A stretch of DNA of 64,000 nt. Origin: Saccharothrix luteola (GTDB taxonomy: Bacteria > Actinomycetota > Actinomycetes > Mycobacteriales > Pseudonocardiaceae). The stretch lies in assembly GCF_020859565.1 (NCBI RefSeq), contig NZ_JAJHUO010000033.1, positions 52,202-116,201 of the forward strand, in the 5' to 3' direction. Every line of letters begins with the position of its first letter. The stretch's first letter is position 1. The position numbers were made by a program, and so were the translations under genes. Under the pieces are notes generated by a model that saw only the letters and a list, made by a program, of their open reading frames with translations, searched no databases and was not told the DNA's origin. This document shows positions 63,227 to 64,000 of this stretch, one piece after another.

Positions 63227-64000
63227 GCCGCTGGTGGAACTGGTCGACGTCGAGCACCGCTACCGGGCCAAGGGTTCCGACGTGCCGGCGCTCGGACCGC
63301 TGGACCTGCGGGTGGACGCGGGGGAGTTCCTGGTCGTGGTGGGACCCTCCGGGTCCGGCAAGAGCACCCTGCTGCGGCTGGCCGGCGGGTTCGAACGGCC
63401 CACCTCGGGGGTGGTCCGGGTGCTCGGCGGGACGCCCATCGCGGGCCGGGACGTCGGCACGGTGTTCCAGCAGCCCCGGTTGTTCCCGTGGCAGACCGTG
63501 GGCCGCAACGTCGCCACCGCGCTGCGCTGGGCGGGTGTGCCGCGCGCCGACCGCCCGCAGCGGACCCGCGAGCTGCTCGACCAGGTCGGCTTGGCCGAGT
63601 TGGGGCCACGCCGCACGTGGGAGATCTCCGGCGGGCAGCAGCAGCGCGTGGCGATCGCGCGGGCGCTGGCCGCCCGGCCGCGGCTGCTGCTGATGGACGA
63701 GCCGTTCGCCGCGCTGGACGCGCTGACCCGCGAACGGCTCCAGGAAGACGTCCGCTCGTTGACCGGCGGCGGGCGGGGCGTGGTGTTCGTGACGCACAGC
63801 GTGGACGAGGCCGTGTTCCTGGCCAGTCGCGTGGTCGTGCTGTCCGACCGACCGGGTCGGGTGGCGCTGGACCTGCCCGTTCCGCTGCCGCGGTCCGGGG
63901 CGCCCGCCGACGAGCTGCGCGGGTCGGCGGAGTTCGCCGCGCTGCGCGGCGAGGTGGCGGGCGCCCTCCCTGCCGTGGCGGCCGGACGGGGGACGTCGGC
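63219..64000 (+). CDS. ABC transporter ATP-binding protein, SsuB/TauB-like (cut by window end)
   Basis: At least 260 residues, open at the right edge of the window. GTG 63219 begins GEPLVELVDVEHRYR and overlaps the binding-protein gene by eight bases. Walker A is GPSGSGKST, the Q-loop FQQPRLFPWQ, the signature ISGGQQQRVAIARAL, Walker B LLLMDEPFAALD and the switch His is in VTHSVDEAV. Proteins of this class are about 250-270 residues long, so only the last few codons are missing. It powers the importer with the two genes upstream. Confidence 0.92.
   Translation, partial: MGEPLVELVDVEHRYRAKGSDVPALGPLDLRVDAGEFLVVVGPSGSGKSTLLRLAGGFERPTSGVVRVLGGTPIAGRDVGTVFQQPRLFPWQTVGRNVATALRWAGVPRADRPQRTRELLDQVGLAELGPRRTWEISGGQQQRVAIARALAARPRLLLMDEPFAALDALTRERLQEDVRSLTGGGRGVVFVTHSVDEAVFLASRVVVLSDRPGRVALDLPVPLPRSGAPADELRGSAEFAALRGEVAGALPAVAAGRGTS

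Noticed and set aside
1..64000. rRNA or tRNA genes and insertion sequences
   Set aside because: I looked for tRNA-like cloverleaf ends, rRNA blocks and transposase motifs and saw none. A covariance-model search would be needed to exclude small RNAs.

Overview
The window is very GC-rich DNA with third positions almost all G or C, many GTG starts, short operons with 1 to 4 base overlaps, and several promoters whose -10 box ends about six bases before the start codon (leaderless genes). With SARP/AfsR-type regulators, many secreted hydrolases, LigD-type end joining and a type II DAHP synthase, it looks like a chromosomal segment of a filamentous actinobacterium, most likely of the Pseudonocardiales (Saccharothrix, Actinosynnema or Lentzea type). 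That placement is inference from content and style. I see no rRNA, tRNA, CRISPR array, insertion sequence or phage gene.

Region by region. 1-8.3 kb is a drug-response block: a decayed DUF2695 gene, a rifamycin-associated element (RAE) module in front of a TetR/MFS pair, a second TetR, an MBL-fold hydrolase and a P450, then a MarR/MFS pair divergent from the P450 over clear MarR dyads. 8.4-16.6 kb: a DUF6010 membrane protein, a Tat-exported PHP metallohydrolase, KdpDE without kdpFABC, a HAF-repeat protein and a fructosamine-kinase-like gene. 16.7-23.1 kb: secreted alpha/beta hydrolase, a large subtilisin, an HD hydrolase and a DUF4082 protein. 23.1-31.5 kb: a PadR/FadH/SnoaL operon, a secreted SH3 protein, a shortened SARP regulator, a TetR/VOC pair, a ricin-type lectin and a LuxR regulator. 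31.5-38.8 kb: M28 aminopeptidase, LigD polymerase-domain protein, GH18 chitinase, a SigJ-like sigma factor, a CBM2/FN3/beta-helix protein and an iron-box-controlled DUF1540 gene.

38.8-43.2 kb is a compact four-gene operon on the minus strand: type II DAHP synthase, chorismatase, an unrecognised 538-residue protein and a DoxX membrane protein. It looks like a small chorismate-derived (probably 3-hydroxybenzoate) pathway, divergent from a two-component system. 46.1-46.3 kb holds an array of 22-base repeats folded as a giant hairpin, followed by a GH3 enzyme and a small secreted protein that both have LacI-type operators. 50.5-58.2 kb: an aromatic-ring FAD monooxygenase, a large SARP/ATPase regulator and, divergent from it, a response regulator fused to a thioredoxin-reductase-like flavoprotein with a cyclic-nucleotide-binding sensor kinase. 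58.3-61.1 kb is a second RAE module followed by rifampin phosphotransferase (rph). The end of the window carries a TauABC/SsuABC-like transporter cut by the window edge.

The most notable point is that the two RAE modules, 58 kb apart, align without gaps over about 56 bases. One precedes the known resistance gene rph; the other precedes a TetR regulator and a 14-helix efflux pump. This suggests a dispersed rifamycin-responsive regulon that includes an efflux arm.
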